Shown here piece by piece: positions 24,201 through 37,000 of a DNA stretch of 64,000 bases (position 1 is the first letter of the stretch; every line of letters starts with the position of its first letter). A model generated the notes under the pieces. That model was not told where the DNA came from and ran no database searches. It saw only the letters and a list, made by a program, of their open reading frames with translations. The stretch spans positions 2,296,371-2,360,370 of the forward strand of contig OX422193.1 of the NCBI GenBank assembly GCA_949130485.1, read 5' to 3'. Origin of the DNA: Agelas oroides (taxonomy: Eukaryota > Porifera > Demospongiae > Agelasida > Agelasidae). A program made the position numbers and the translations under genes.

Positions 24201-26195
24201 ACTGAGCTTATCTTTCAAGAGATTCCCAATGACTTTGACTCACTGGGATTGATGCAGAGCTGTCCAGAGCTGTATGTGGATAGGGGAAGATCTGTTTCCT
24301 ATAACTTCCTCCATTTCACTTTTCAAGAATATCTAGCTGCATATCATTGTTTTCAAGAAGGTGAAACCTCCTCTGAAGCATTCATAAAGGAGCACATTAA
24401 TGAAGCAAGACTTCAGGTGGTTGTGAGCTTCCTCTCAGGTCTTTCTAAGCCAAAGTTATCCTTTTGGACAAACCCTGAAATGGAGAAGCTTGGAAATGTG
24501 CAATCCCCACAAGGTATCAACATTCACTTTCTCCACTGCCTATTTGAATCACAAGTTCTTATCTCACCGCAAACCATGGGTACTTCACCTTATGGAGAAC
24601 GTACAGTCTCACAATCAATTAAAAGTTGTCCAGAATCTGTCACCTTTTTTTACAATGGTGTTATAACGCCATATGACTTTTATGTTCTCGGCCACTGTGT
24701 AGCTCACAGTAAGTGGTCTTGGCGAATTCAGGTCCAGCGACCTAGCAGTGGGGACTGGCTTGATGCAATGCTGAATGGACTTGAGACTAAGCGAAAGAGT
24801 GGGTTTATTACAGAAATAGACATTTCTTATTGTGAGTTTGGAAGCAGCATGCCACAACTAATGAAATTGCCAATGCAGCACTTAACTCACCTAGTGCTTA
24901 ACCATACACAAATCACCAGCTCTAGTTTAGATGGCTTAAATTTTAGCATGATGCAGAAGCTGCAATATCTCAAACTTGATTACAACAATTTTGGAAATGG
25001 AGGTTTAGAAGAATTGATTCTGTCATTCTCAGAGCCAAAGTCTTCCCTAACTGAGTTGCACTTAAGAAAAACAGGAATTGGTAGTAAGGACTGCAAAGCA
25101 CTGGGTAAATTATTGGAAGTTGCCACATGCTTAAAAGTTTTAGAGGTTTCTGATAATGATCTGGACCACACGAGTATTCAGTCTATCATTGACAGTGTCC
25201 CAAACAGTACTTCACTGCAGAAGTTAGGAATATCTGGTTCTTCACCAACTATAACTAGTCTGTTATCCTTGAAATCTAAATTAGAACATCTTGACATTGG
25301 GTCTTGTAAAATTTCAACTGAAGATTTGTGCAAATTTGCTGAAACTATTGCCAACAGTCGTAGTACTCTTCGGTACCTATCATTATCTGCAAACTCAGCA
25401 AAAAAGTGTAGCTACGCTATAAGTAGCATGATTAGGACAAATGCAAGCTTACATTTTCTCTTTCTTCAACATTGTGAACTTCAAGGTGATGGTCTCACTG
25501 AAATTGCTTCTGCATTGGAAGAAAATGACACTCTGGAAAGTCTAGACCTCAGTGACAACAAGCTATATTCAAAGTATGTTCCTCAATTTGCAGAAAAGCT
25601 TCAGAAAAACTCAAAGCTGAAAAGGCTGGCAATACAAGTAGATGATTCTGTGGCTTGTCTTGATGCTTTTGACCGATTAGTATCAGCAGTACAATCACAC
25701 CCATACTTGACCTCACTCAGTTTGTGTGAAAGTAATCTTGGAAATGATGGTGCTCAAATAATAGCCCAAAAATTAATAGCAAGTGAACACAGACTATGTA
25801 ATCTTTTGCTAGACAAGTGTAACATAAAGAGTGATGGTGCAAATCATATTGCTACGGCACTAAGAGAGAATAAGTCTCATCTTAAGTTTCTTCTGATGAG
25901 TAGAAATCCAATTGAATGGAAAGATGTTGTAGAAATTGTGGCAAATACTACTTCACTTCAAGAACTAGATCTTCGCAATACCGGAACACCTCGAAATAAG
26001 CAAGAATTCATACAACTCACTGAATGCCTTAAAAAGAGTAACTTGAAAAAACTTTGGCTTTCAGAAGATTGCAAACCCTCTCCATTTAAAGTAGAACCAC
26101 AATCTATCATTACTTTCTGGCCATCTGATCTTGAAGTAGCTGGTTATAAGTATGAAAATCTGTTAAGAAAAGTATTAGAAGGATTAATGGGCTAG
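21289..26195 (+). CDS. CARD-NACHT-LRR protein (NLR) with N-terminal acylation signal, 1206 aa
   Basis: Two exons, 21289-21658 and 22945-26195, join in phase 1 (3621 nt). The protein starts MGGCTSK: Gly2 and Ser6 fit N-myristoylation, and Cys4 could be palmitoylated. Residues about 25-120 form a helical CARD-like death fold (FAVLSNGITEPGWLATELYS...). After a linker comes a pre-NACHT segment, then NACHT: Walker A GAPGIGKST at residues 286-294, Walker B LLLILEGFDE, sensor TTRP, and the winged-helix region around YNFLHFTFQEYLAA. The C-terminal third is about ten ribonuclease-inhibitor-type LRRs (LTELHLRKTGIG, LESLDLSDNKL). Such NLRs sense microbial or danger signals and recruit caspases or adaptors through the CARD. 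Acylation would place this one on the inner face of a membrane. The ATG follows a strong acceptor, so a 5' UTR intron is likely. Intron 1 (1286 bp) holds nothing recognisable. Confidence 0.88.
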
Positions 26196-27227
26196 ATAAA
26201 TCTTGCCTCGAGTTTTATCTCTCAATTTTTAGAGTTTTATTGTACTGCCACTCATTTTTGTTGATGGAAGTGGGGTATAGATGTACATCATAGTGCTCAA
26301 AGATTATATGCTTACACACAAGGCATACTTTTAATGTCAGTTTGTACCTCGCTATTGTACGTGTACCAAGGAGTAATTTGGTTGGGCTATAGCTAATTCA
26401 TTGGCATGTACATCTAGGTAACCATTTAACCATCTATTGAAATTAGTAGTATATTGATTTTACCGTAATGGTATCATTTTGTGCAGTGCACTGAGGAACA
26501 CTTGAAAAATTGGAGATGGAAGTGGGAATAGTGGGAATGTTTAGGCACAGTGTGCTGTTGCTATGGCTGACTGTAGAAAGCTCTTGATCAACACTGAATG
26601 CATGGGCCACTTATTCTCTCTTTGAACAAACATGCTTATCAATTGCTTCTTTTACTTTGTGTAGACCACATTTCTGATACTATACACAGTTTTCACTCTG
26701 GCATTTGCTATTGAAAGCTCACTACTCGGTAAGAGTGGTTAGAAGCAAAAAAAATCAGTGAAAGTAGCCTTGGTTCAAGCTTCAAGTGCTAGTCCCAGCA
26801 CAAATCAAATAGGGCATTAAAGTTGAGGGGACCCATAGGCTAAAATTGGCCTGTAAAGAATAAAATGCAGTAGCTAGTTTATTGTGTATATATGTCAACC
26901 AATAATGTTCCATAACAAACCCCAGCCACCATACGATGAACCACCTGAGTTAGACTCCAGAGGCAATACAATTTGTGTGGTTATGGGTGGTCTCGGGTGG
27001 CCTCAGAAGCACTCTCATAAGGTCTAAATTTCTCTAAACCCTAACCCCCATAGAGTACTGTCTGCTCTGAGCACAGCAAACTGTATGGTATTTATATGTG
27101 TACTAATCTCCACTCTGTGTGCCCCCCTTCTTCAATCTCTGGACCCGCCCCTGTGACTGCACCTTCTTTCTCTAGCATTGGTTTGCCTCTTGCTTTCTAT
27201 AGGAGTAGGACCCCGGAATATGCTGAT

Positions 27228-27840
27228 GGAACTAACACGCAAATCCGCACAAGTTTTGGCTGATTTTACGGTTGAACTAACACTCAAATCAGATGGCTCA
27301 ATTTTGCTGGGAACTAACATGCAAATTCGTACGTCAAGAAAAAAACTAACATGCAAAATCTGCACAAGTTAGTAGCTACCAATTGCAAGTAACTAACACT
27401 CATACCCGTATGAGATATACGGTGTTCACACGTGCCACGCAGTGTTGTTTAAGTTAATCATAACTAAAACTGAAACCCCTTTTAGTAACCTTCAAACAAA
27501 ATTAGTTAACTAAACTATAACCAACTACTAGGAAAGTACATCTTGACTTACTATACTCCAAGTTTAGTAGCTGTGGTTCTATGTACATGTGTCTTAGCAT
27601 GTTCTGACATGTTTCCTGGCTGCTAGATGGAGTCTGAAGATTGCAGATGCTACCCCCATTCCTCCCTCTCAATGGTGACAACCCCTCCAGTAGTCAACTT
27701 TGAATTGTGCTGTGTTAGTCTTAATTATGTACTATAACTATAATCATCACTATAATTACTAAAACCAAAATATTTGGTGCTCTTATTCCAGAACTATAAC
27801 CAAACTATTGAATTACAGTAGTCGGACCATATACATTGCT
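27228..27840. repeat. Degenerate repeat block related to one at 46.9-47.1 kb
   Basis: It starts with several AACTAACA(C/T)GCAAAT units (27228-27365). Then comes an AGTGTTGTTTAAGTTAA stretch followed by TAACTATAAC-type units to about 27800. A closely similar CAGTGTTGTTTTAGTTAACTATAACT block lies inside the hAT-like element at 46.9 kb. It is probably old transposon sequence. Confidence 0.4.
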
Positions 27841-27887
27841 GTTTGCCATGCCATGCCATGCCAGAGCTGTCTTTAGATGGGCTGTAT

Positions 27888-28620
27888 CTAATCACTGGAC
27901 TGGATTGTGGACTGGATTGCTGGACTGGATTACTGGATTGACATTTGAAGTGAATTTGCTTGTATCACCTGACCTCTAGCCAATCAGAAGAGTGGGCGGG
28001 TTATGTTTGTACTAGTATGTTAGCCTCGTACCCAGGCTCTTGGTGGCCCACCTAAAGCCTGGGTATGAGGCTAAAAAGCATGCATGGACTACAATATAGT
28101 AGGGGCAACAGAACAGCTGTAAGATCATGCATGACTGCCCAAGATATAAACACATGCTGCAAAAGTCACTGATGGCACCTCACCAACCATAAAATGACTT
28201 GGAGATTAAACTGAAGTTTTTAACTGTTATTGTTTGTGAAGTGTCTGAGTTATCTCAGAGTAATGTGGCCATGCCAGTTCATGCGTAATTATGTATGGGG
28301 TCTAAAGGCATGCCTCCCACCAAGGAAAATTTTCAGTTTCACCCTTGGTGCATGTGAGAGGCAACTGAATGTAAGGTTACAATTCTCATGCATGGAGCGG
28401 CTTGGTAAGCCTGTTGACACTACCATCACTAGTAAATTTCCAGGCCTTTCAAGCACCAAGCACACTTTCTATCAGACTACATGGTACCTGGTACCATTGA
28501 CTCATTCAACTGCCCCTCATGTAGCTAACATAAAAAAAACTCATTTAGTTCAAATTTCTGTTCAACAATCCAGTCCATCAATCCAGTCCAGCAATCCAGT
28601 CCACGATCCAGTCCAGTGAC
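27888..28620. mobile_element. TIR/foldback element with GGACTGGATTG subterminal repeats
   Basis: The left arm (27888-27950) carries four GGACTGGATT-type units. The right arm (28545-28620) carries the inverse AATCCAGTCC units and ends GTCCAGTGA, the inverse of the left end TCACTGGAC. About 600 bp lies between, including a CCTCGT-family hairpin at 28021-28072. No transposase frame is convincing, so it looks like a non-autonomous DNA element. Confidence 0.55.
28021..28072. repeat. Short hairpin of the CTCGTACCCAGGC family
   Basis: TAGCCTCGTACCCAGGCT is followed after a short loop by AGCCTGGGTATGAGGCTA. The element is about 52 bp long, nearly perfectly palindromic, and nested in the larger TIR element. 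Confidence 0.7.
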
Positions 28621-30164
28621 CTAATTAGTCTTCATGCAAAATTTCATGCTCCAAAGTACTCTCTAACATCTCTGGCATTGCCATGCACTCTAGTAGCCAC
28701 AACAGACATATTGTCAACGACTATACAGCACCACATGATAACTGGATGTGGTGACTGCTAAGCCTTATTAATTCACACTGGTGGACTTTTGCTTGACTGC
28801 AGACCAGAACCCTATGACACTTTTATGTGTAAAGATATAGCATCACAAAGATAACACACATTTTTGCCATAAGGAAGTGGAGCCTTAATATACTTGGGTA
28901 ACTCGTGAAATCTGTAATGCACATGCAGAAAGTTTCCTAGCATTTTTGTATGCCTCTAGATGTAGTAGAGGCATTCAAAATGCTAGGCAAAATAGGCAAA
29001 CAATCTGGATCAGATGAGAAATTTTCCCCTTCTTTCCAAAGTCACCATTTGATTTTGAAGATGTGAACACAGGTGACTGAAGTGAAAACAAATGGTGCAT
29101 CAACTGCAGAGCCATCTTATACAAATACTGCTGCTAAGATTCCAATAACCAACTGATTTTCAAAGTCAGACAATGTATGCCACATATTTGTCATAGTGGG
29201 AATACTGCACTCCTTATGAACCCACTTTACTAGTTAGTCTTGTACGCTGCACCCTTCACAAAATGGGGAGGGTCTCGTCGCACTGCAACCATCGCGTTGT
29301 CACCACAGCAGAATGTTGCCATGATCGATCAGATAAATGCTTTTCGTAGATAGAACCCATTGACATGGACACAGTAGCAAAACAGGTTTAGCCATGCACT
29401 AAAATAACTTTCTTCCTCAGCGACAACTCGTCAGTTGTATATAGCATGACCAGACTATATACTCCTCTTTGTGGCTGCAAGAATATCTACTAGTTTGTTG
29501 CAAAAATTATATATTATGGGAATAATAAAAATTATTATACGCTGGTCACAATAAGCATTGTGAAAAGCATGCAGGGTCAGAGATACAATATAATTGTTGA
29601 TGTGTGTCACCAAGATTCAACAGAAAAGGACAGCAATTTGGTGCGACAATAGGAACTTGTGCAGATTCGTATCAGCAAAACAAGATAGCTTTCCTAGTGA
29701 AGTGAACTTCATCTGGTAGAGAAAAGAATGCATTCCATTATTCAGAATTTTCCATCATAATTGGATCACTTTACCAAGGAGGGTGGCCTGGGAGATTTTC
29801 CCTATCAGGAAGGCACAAGGATTCTCCACACCTCTCCCCTCTGGCTAGGTAGACATTGATTCACTTGTGATAAAATCTCTCAGCCTGGTCACTGTGTATC
29901 AAGTAGCCACGCACAGTGTATATTCAAGGTAGCCTCATTCCTAGTTCTTTACCCTCCTAGGAATTTATCACTTCATGAATATTGAGAGGAAGGTGTGGGA
30001 ATCTCGTAACATGCAGTGATGTCATGTAATATCAAGTAGATTAAATGTAGTCACACAAGGAGTGGTACTCAACCATTACAATTCATATGTGGGCTTTGCA
30101 TTGATCAGTTCGAGTGTACCAAATTGACACTGCCTTACAAACCTTCAGACATTGAACAGACATA

Positions 30165-30230
30165 TATCCTTGTACCCAGGCTCCTCCCCATGCCGAAAAG
30201 CAGCATGGGGAGAGCCTGGGTACGAGGCTA
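30165..30230. mobile_element. 66-bp palindromic mini-element with 11-bp target duplication
   Basis: The hairpin CCTTGTACCCAGGCTCCTCC... / ...GGGGAGAGCCTGGGTACGAGG is flanked by two exact copies of GAACAGACATA (30154-30164 and 30231-30241). The flanking duplication shows it arrived by insertion. It is the best-defined member of a hairpin family also seen at about 8441, 17470, 19686, 28021, 47768, 50872, 51114 and 53052. Confidence 0.75.
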
Positions 30231-30328
30231 GAACAGACATACAATTTACAAGCCAGAAGGGTCTCAAGACTGTCGAGCAGAGCCTTCTGTGTCTACCTTC
30301 TGTCTACCTAGTACGGAAATTACCACAT

Positions 30329-30720
30329 GTGACGAGATCTCTTAGGCTTTCTTCCACTGTGACGAGATCTCTCAGGCTTTCTTCCACTGTAGCGAGATCT
30401 CTCAGGCTTTCTTCCACTATGGCGAGATCTCTCAGACTTTCTTCCACTGTGACGAGATCTCTCAGGCTTTCTTCCACTGTAGCGAGATCTCTCAGGTTTT
30501 CTTCCACTGTAGCGAGATCTCTCAGGCTTTCTTCCACTGTGACGAGATCTCTCAGACTTTCTTCCACTGTAGCGAGATCTCTCAGGCTTTCTTCCACTGT
30601 GGCGAGATCACTCAGGCTTTCTTCCACCGTGGCGAGATCACTCAGGCTTTCTTCCACTATGGCGAGATCTCTCAGGCTTTCTTCCACTATGGCGAGATCT
30701 CTCAGGCTTTCTTCCACTGT
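30329..30720. repeat. Minisatellite, thirteen 30-bp units
   Basis: About 13 head-to-tail copies of a 30-base unit, each containing GAGATCTCTCAGGCTTTC with few substitutions. The period is a multiple of three and the units lack stops, so both strands are open across it (SLRLSSTVTR repeats on +, EESLRDLATV repeats on -). No flanking coding context supports a gene. Confidence 0.9.
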
Positions 30721-31289
30721 ATTTGTACATCAATAAATCAAATACTGGAGACAGTGAAGATGTGGAAATTTGGCTATGCTCAAGGTCAATGGGTATAAAT
30801 ACATTAGGCCCCTATTTGTTGCATATTAGTTTCTCATCAGGAACTTACTCTAAAGTTCGTGCGGGCGGGCGGTCATTACCATTATACCATTATTCGCCTA
30901 CCGCAAAAGAAAGTTCGGCCCCTGGACTCACGCGCGAGGCCACGCTCCATGTGAAGGAAGTAAGGGAGGGAGAAATTTTTTAGTTGTTTTCAGTACGCTG
31001 AGTAGGAAATTCAACCTGTCAATCAGCTGCATCGACGCTTACAAAGTGCGAGATCGATAAAATATACAATAATGGCCAGCGAAGCGGGTCCCAAAAAGCA
31101 TGCGGGTGGGGGATTAGAAACTAACATGCAAAAAATATGGCCTTACTTTGTACAGTCAAACCGTAAAGCCGTCGTCTCATTTGCAGTGAGATCAAGTTGT
31201 CAAGTACCCAAATGATCAAACTTTTGGGACTATTGTATTAGCTGTGACTAGCTACAGTGACTCGGAGTAACTACCTTTTTTGCACACAA

Positions 31290-31530
31290 AAACAAATTTC
31301 ATAGCGCAGTGGTTGACCAACCAGTTGCAGAGGCGGAGACAGCTACCAAGAAGTGGGGGGGCTCATGTTCTAAATGTTAAGCTGTGGGGGCGTGGAAACG
31401 AGATGATATCGTATTTCTCTGTACAACTAGTAGAAAAATTGGGGGGGCTGAGCCCCCCCCCAATCTGAAAAGTGGGAGGGCCTAAGCCCCCTCTGCCCCC
31501 CCTATATCTCCACTTTTGTCAACCGAAACA
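31290..31530. repeat. Degenerate GC-rich repeat with G-run/C-run hairpin
   Basis: GGGGGGGCTGAGCCCCCCCC and neighbouring AAGCCCCCTCTGCCCCCCCT resemble the ends of many DNA-transposon remnants of the CAGAGGCGGA type. The left part reads GCAGAGGCGGAGACAGC; the right end is unclear. Confidence 0.4.
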
Positions 31531-33143
31531 CTAGTTCAGCAAACTTAACAGTTAGTAACTACTGGCTCACCTTGCTCAATTACTGTATCTGTTTTACAGG
31601 GTTCATGGGTACAACTCTACTTGATTCATGTACTTCAGAAATTTAGTTTCCTGTAACTAGGCCCGTATGAAGGCGGAAAAACAATTGTATCTCGAGAACC
31701 ACACAACGCATAAAAACGAGACTTGCACCGTTACGTTGGTAAGGACCTGTAGATTCCAATGATACTAGTATTGTTGGCCTATTGCTTGGGGTAGCTTGGG
31801 ATGTCCACGGCGAAAAAATACATAAATCCACTGTCCGATCATTGAGGGAGCAACCCACTCAATTTTCGGCAACACCCCTCAGCGCCCAAGGCAGCTACGG
31901 TGACAAATATCAGGCGTGCAGCAGCAGGATCTTGCAGCTTTCCAACAGTGCAAAAAATCTTGCCGAGAGTTGCTTCAGAAAGGGAACAGGAAGCGGCGTC
32001 AGAAAATACATTATTTTAGCCGATTATCGAATGTTTCGGACTGTTACGCTAATCGCCCCTAGCGCAAGCGGGGATTGACGCTTGAGTTCCATTTTTCAGT
32101 CGCTGGATACGGTGGACTCCGCCTTCCTTTCCGTGGCATAACCGAGTATCTGCGTGGCTTAGTCTCCGTGTACGAGCGTCCGATTATCGCTGGTGTCCGA
32201 GTATGGATGGTTTTATACTCTAGTGACTTGGTGAACCTATATAGTAGATAGTAGTATCTCCACTGTGCTACTTGCAGGCCCTAGCGCTGTATCATCATCA
32301 TCTCGGCGCGACCAATGTAGAGTCGTCGTAGACCTCTTGCGTCTCTCCTACTGGCTGCGGAGCAGAGGTCAAAGTTGGATGGTGTGATACGGCATTTTAC
32401 GGATTTCCGTAAAAACTGTGTCCTAAACCACAAGAGGAAACGTACACACAAGACGATATGCTACTTGATTACGGTGGGCAATCTACCCGACAGGTGTTTC
32501 ATCAAAAACTCAAGTAGGTGGACCAATCAGTGTCCGGCATTGTTGCATGCATTTATAACGTACATTGACGCTGTTGCGTTTAATATCATGGTGTCACACT
32601 TATTAACGCCGTTGTCAAAATCTCTAGGCCCTAAGCCTGATTCATGATGCGGTCCAAAAGTGTTTGGTTAGCACTGTCGGACAGTGCTGAGATTACTGTA
32701 GGAAGGCCAATAGTGTGTTAGATCCATTTATTTTTCGCTGTGGCTAGAGTACCAGTAACAGTGGGTTTCAGCAGCTATACACAGCGATTACAAGTCCCAA
32801 TAAAGATATAACATATAGACGAATCGCTAGAATACGTAAAATACAAGCTGCTACCCATTTGTCAGCAAGAATCTGCAGTACAGGCACTGTAGCTAATATC
32901 TTAAAGTACCGGTACTGATACTTCCAAGTGTTAAATTGTATTTGTTTTTACAACAATATAATGCACTGCCTAACGAAATGGCTATGATACTAGTTGCATT
33001 AAACTTGGAGTTTGCTGTCAATGAGAACTGTGTAGTCTAGATCCTTCTGAAATTATTGTAGTATGAAGTTGTTCTATATTTAATCATGGATTTACCATAT
33101 AGCTATTGATCATGAATGTTGCAAACAAGAAATCATTAAGTAA

Positions 33144-33420
33144 TCACAACATGTTGGCTGGCAAGTTCACCAGATAGAAAAATGATTCGCATCAGGTGAG
33201 TCTGAACATAGTTGTAGTTACAGCAAATTTGATAAAGCCCAAATTGTATAACAGTGCGTTGAAACTGAAAAAATATAAATATATCACAACATGTTGGCTG
33301 GCAAGTTCACCAGATAGAAAAATGATTCGCATCAGGTGAGTCTGAACATAGTTGTAGTTACAGCAAATTTGATAAAGCCCAAATTGTAAAACAGTGCGTT
33401 GAAACTGAAAAAATATTTCC
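33144..33420 (+). repeat. 140-bp tandem duplication
   Basis: Sequence starting CACAACATGTTGGCTGGC at 33145 repeats at 33285 with almost no change. The near identity suggests a recent event. Confidence 0.85.
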
Positions 33421-33982
33421 AACAAAGTTTACAAATTCAGTAGACACTGTGCTCCCTATCACATTTTGAACTTCAAACCTTCTAGCATATGCAGCGTACA
33501 ATTTGTGCATTTGTTCAGGCTTGCCCTGGCAAATTTGCTTAAGATTGGCTGCAAACTAAATTGATTTTTGAAACATACATAGTGGCTATCCTGGATGTGG
33601 AATGGTTATGATGGGTTTATTTATAGACAACTTGTGTGCGACAGCCAGGAAAGAAAGCTGTCCAATTACTAGGCAAACGTTTTAACATTGTGGGGCGAGG
33701 CTGCATGAGCAAGAAGCAAGCCAGTACTATGGTACCCGTAGTAGTTGACTGGTAGTTACCTAGCACAGCTCCTCTACCTCTGCTTTCTCGACCTTACACT
33801 CCTTTGTTCTGCTGTCTCTGCTTCATATCAAGCTCTGTCTTGTGCAATCCTGCAAACTTGATTTTCCTTCTCCTGTGATTAGTTGAGAGGTCTTCTGGAA
33901 GTGCTCTAGGTAACCTTGCTCAAAACAAGTAGTGAAAAATAAAGTGTAAAGCTGCATATACAGAACAAATAGTTTGTAATAG

Positions 33983-34085
33983 ATAATGCATGGATTTATG
34001 GTCAATAACCACCCAACTCCGAGGGCAGAAACTTCAGACAAGGGTGGTTATTGTGAACCATAAATCCCAGACTAACATGCATTAT
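33983..34085. repeat. Inverted repeat hairpin
   Basis: TAATGCATGGATTTATGGT and AATAACCACCC on the left are mirrored by GGGTGGTTATT and ACCATAAATCCCA...CATGCATTA on the right. It is a roughly 100-bp MITE-like foldback. Confidence 0.65.
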
Positions 34086-37000
34086 GTCTCCAACCTGATT
34101 GGTCCTTGTGAACACACAAGGTAGTTTACACTGTAAACAAGGTACCTTACGTTCTTTTACAACTTCCTGTGGTATATGAAACAGAATTTACAACTTTGAA
34201 CAATCCACAGTATGTTCAACTTACTAGCTTGTGGCTTGCTCAGCCTTGCCCCATTGATACCCCAAATTGTACGTCAGATGAGGGAGTCACCCTGCTTGCA
34301 CCAAGGGCCAGGACACAGTGAGCCCCCATCCAGAGACTTGAATTGGTTGTCAACAATTGTATTGTGATTGGCTGCATGGGCCAGCTTCCTCTGCACTATA
34401 CAATTAGTCTGCGAACTGGATAACCGCTAATGAACTCAGTCTGTTATTACAAAATCAACACACTCTGATGCATATAAAATTGACACCGCATTTCTTCCAA
34501 AAGTATTTGAAGGAAGTGATTCTGATATTCAGTTTTACACTGGCCTTCCATTGTACCCTGTGTTTATGTGCCTGCATAGATACCTTGATCCTCTCCCAAC
34601 GGTATGTGACCCCTGATCTCACCTTAGTTTATGTCAGAGTGATATTCAGCTTACCTCTACCCGAACATTTAAACCCAGAACATGAGCATTGCAACCCGTT
34701 GATGACTTTTCCTGTATGGTATTAATACTGGTGGAGAAAGTAGGTGGGAGGGGGGGGGGGGGGGTATATATCCTTAGGCTGTTGATTTCTAGTTCAAGAC
34801 ATCACAGGAGCAATTATAACACAGGCAGCAAAAGGCAAGGATGAGTAGATGGCAACGAAAAACAAGACCTTTGTGTTATCCCAGGCTGTAGTTCTATGGT
34901 AGTATGTGGAAAGACTGTTGCATGGTTTGCTGCTGATTTTCTTAATTTTCAATCACATGATGTGATGTGCTGGACCAGAATCAAGCAGTAGTTATCGTGT
35001 TTAATATTTCAATCACCCTCTTTTGCTTACTGATCTTGTAGTTTTGGGTAGTATATGTGACAATAATTATAATTTCAGAGACCTTGCCTGTAATTTGGTT
35101 AGCCTATCTATTTGTGTAGTATCATGATTGTGGTTGCCGTACCTGTGTAAAGAGTATCTCGTGCTGACAGTTTCTTTTTTGAAATCTTCTCAATAGGACA
35201 TGACTTTACAATGTGTACTAGAACAAGTGTAGGGTCGATGATAACCGGAGTGGGTGTGTTGTGGCACCTTTTCGTACTTAGGCTTAATTTTGACAAAATT
35301 TTCACTGGTGTTGGTTGTTTGTTAGGTTCCCCCACTTCCTGGGTAGTGAGGTTGAACTGGGCCTACCAGTGTTTCCATGGCTAGCACACAATGTCACCTA
35401 CTGGAAGCATTAATGCAGCAGTGTGATTCCAGGCTGAACTACCTATGCCACAAGCACAGCTTCCGTAAAGAGCCTACTTGTTTTGTGAAGAACAATTGCC
35501 ACTGGCTGTTTGTATGCTCCAGCATTCTCTGAGGGTAACACAGTTGCACGGATGATGTAGTAAACTGAGGCGCTGGTTACATTTACAATGTGAACGGATA
35601 GGCATTGGACCTTCTTTGAGTCAAACAGCCTGTACCCCTCTCAAATGGTTTTGTTGTAGTGACTCTTGTACAGTTTACCAGTGATGATATATGGTGTATG
35701 TGTTTTAGGGTGACTCAAAGAAGTTGAGCATTGAGCATCTATCCATCCATGTTCTAATAGTAATGTTGCCCGATAAGCATCGGATGCTGTCTCATCAGTT
35801 TCAATTAAGCCCATACTTACTTGCTCCTTTCAACCCTATGAATTGTCAGTAATGTGCTTTTTATGTGTGATTTTTGCTAACTGGAAACTGGTTCAAATTG
35901 CTCTGCCTTCTGTGCCGCTAGTAAACCAAGTTACAAGTTTGTCTTCTTTTATTCCAGAATAGCTCAGTCAGTTTTGGGGACAGTGCAACACTGCAAAGCC
36001 TATGTATGATCAGCCTGATATGTCTGTTCTATTAACCATTGAACTTCAAAACAACACTAGAGTATAGGAGAACGACTGCACTACCTTTGGAAGGGGGTTA
36101 ACTGTGAGAGACAGCTGATATGCTCAGGGAAGAACTAGAAACGTAACTGCAGTTGTGCCATTCACATGTCCTCCTCTCCCAAATAATACCTACTGTTAGC
36201 AATACTCCCCAGATGTCATAACAAATATAGGTCTGGAGAATACACACAACCATACATAAATAGGTAATAGTGGATGAATGTCTATAGAACACGTGCATGC
36301 GTCCACAGCTCTATGACTGTGTAAAATAAATTGCAGTCAGGGAACTCTTGTTTCATGAGGATTACATACAAATGTGAGGTACAGGCCTTCTCCTTACTGT
36401 GCTGTAGTTAAGTGGAAATACAGGGCACAAGGTACGTATCTACTATCTAGTTTGTCTGCAGGTTTGTGTGTACTGCTATATATAAACATAGAGCATTGAT
36501 GTTTGGTTGCCAAGGTTAGCACACATGCCTGTGTGTGGCGGTTTATGGCTTTATTCTGTGTCAGACTCCTTCCACTTGCTTTGAAGCTAGCTAATGTGCT
36601 ACAACTAGTCAGATTTAGAAAATGAGCCTATCAGGCTCACCTCCTCCGGCCTTGTTTGGGGCTTATGTTCTATGTTATTGGCTCTTTAAACCACTTGATC
36701 AGACATATTCTAGTTCAATAAGGAGGTTTACTATCAAAGTTTTATATTGAAAGTTATGATTGTGGTCTGGCAGTATAGACCACATGAGTACTTTTAGTTT
36801 CAGGTTCAGAGCCTACCAGACACAGCAGAACCCATTAGAAACCATATATACTACAAGGTACATAAACCACATACTAGTATACATGCTGTTATATGAGCAG
36901 GGCCATACCCATCAGATTTCAAGTGGTCAGGTTGCTAGTGGGTGGGTATTAAAGCACACAACAGCTGGAATTTAGAGAACATGAGATTGCTTCTGAGAGC

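Noticed and set aside
30329..30720. CRISPR-like regular repeat
   Set aside because: Units are directly adjacent with no spacers, and the setting is an intron-rich animal genome.
30152..30736. 194-aa frame on + and 137-aa frame on - over the 30-bp repeats
   Set aside because: They are open only because the repeat period is divisible by three; no flanking exons, domains or splice sites support a gene.
31072..31212. Short frame with MQKIWPYFVQSNRKA, slightly like a BED-finger transposase start
   Set aside because: The cysteines expected of a BED finger are missing, the frame stops within about 50 codons, and no downstream transposase exon was found.
32375..32647. 90-aa frame
   Set aside because: No domain, no splice context and no biased composition; likely random.
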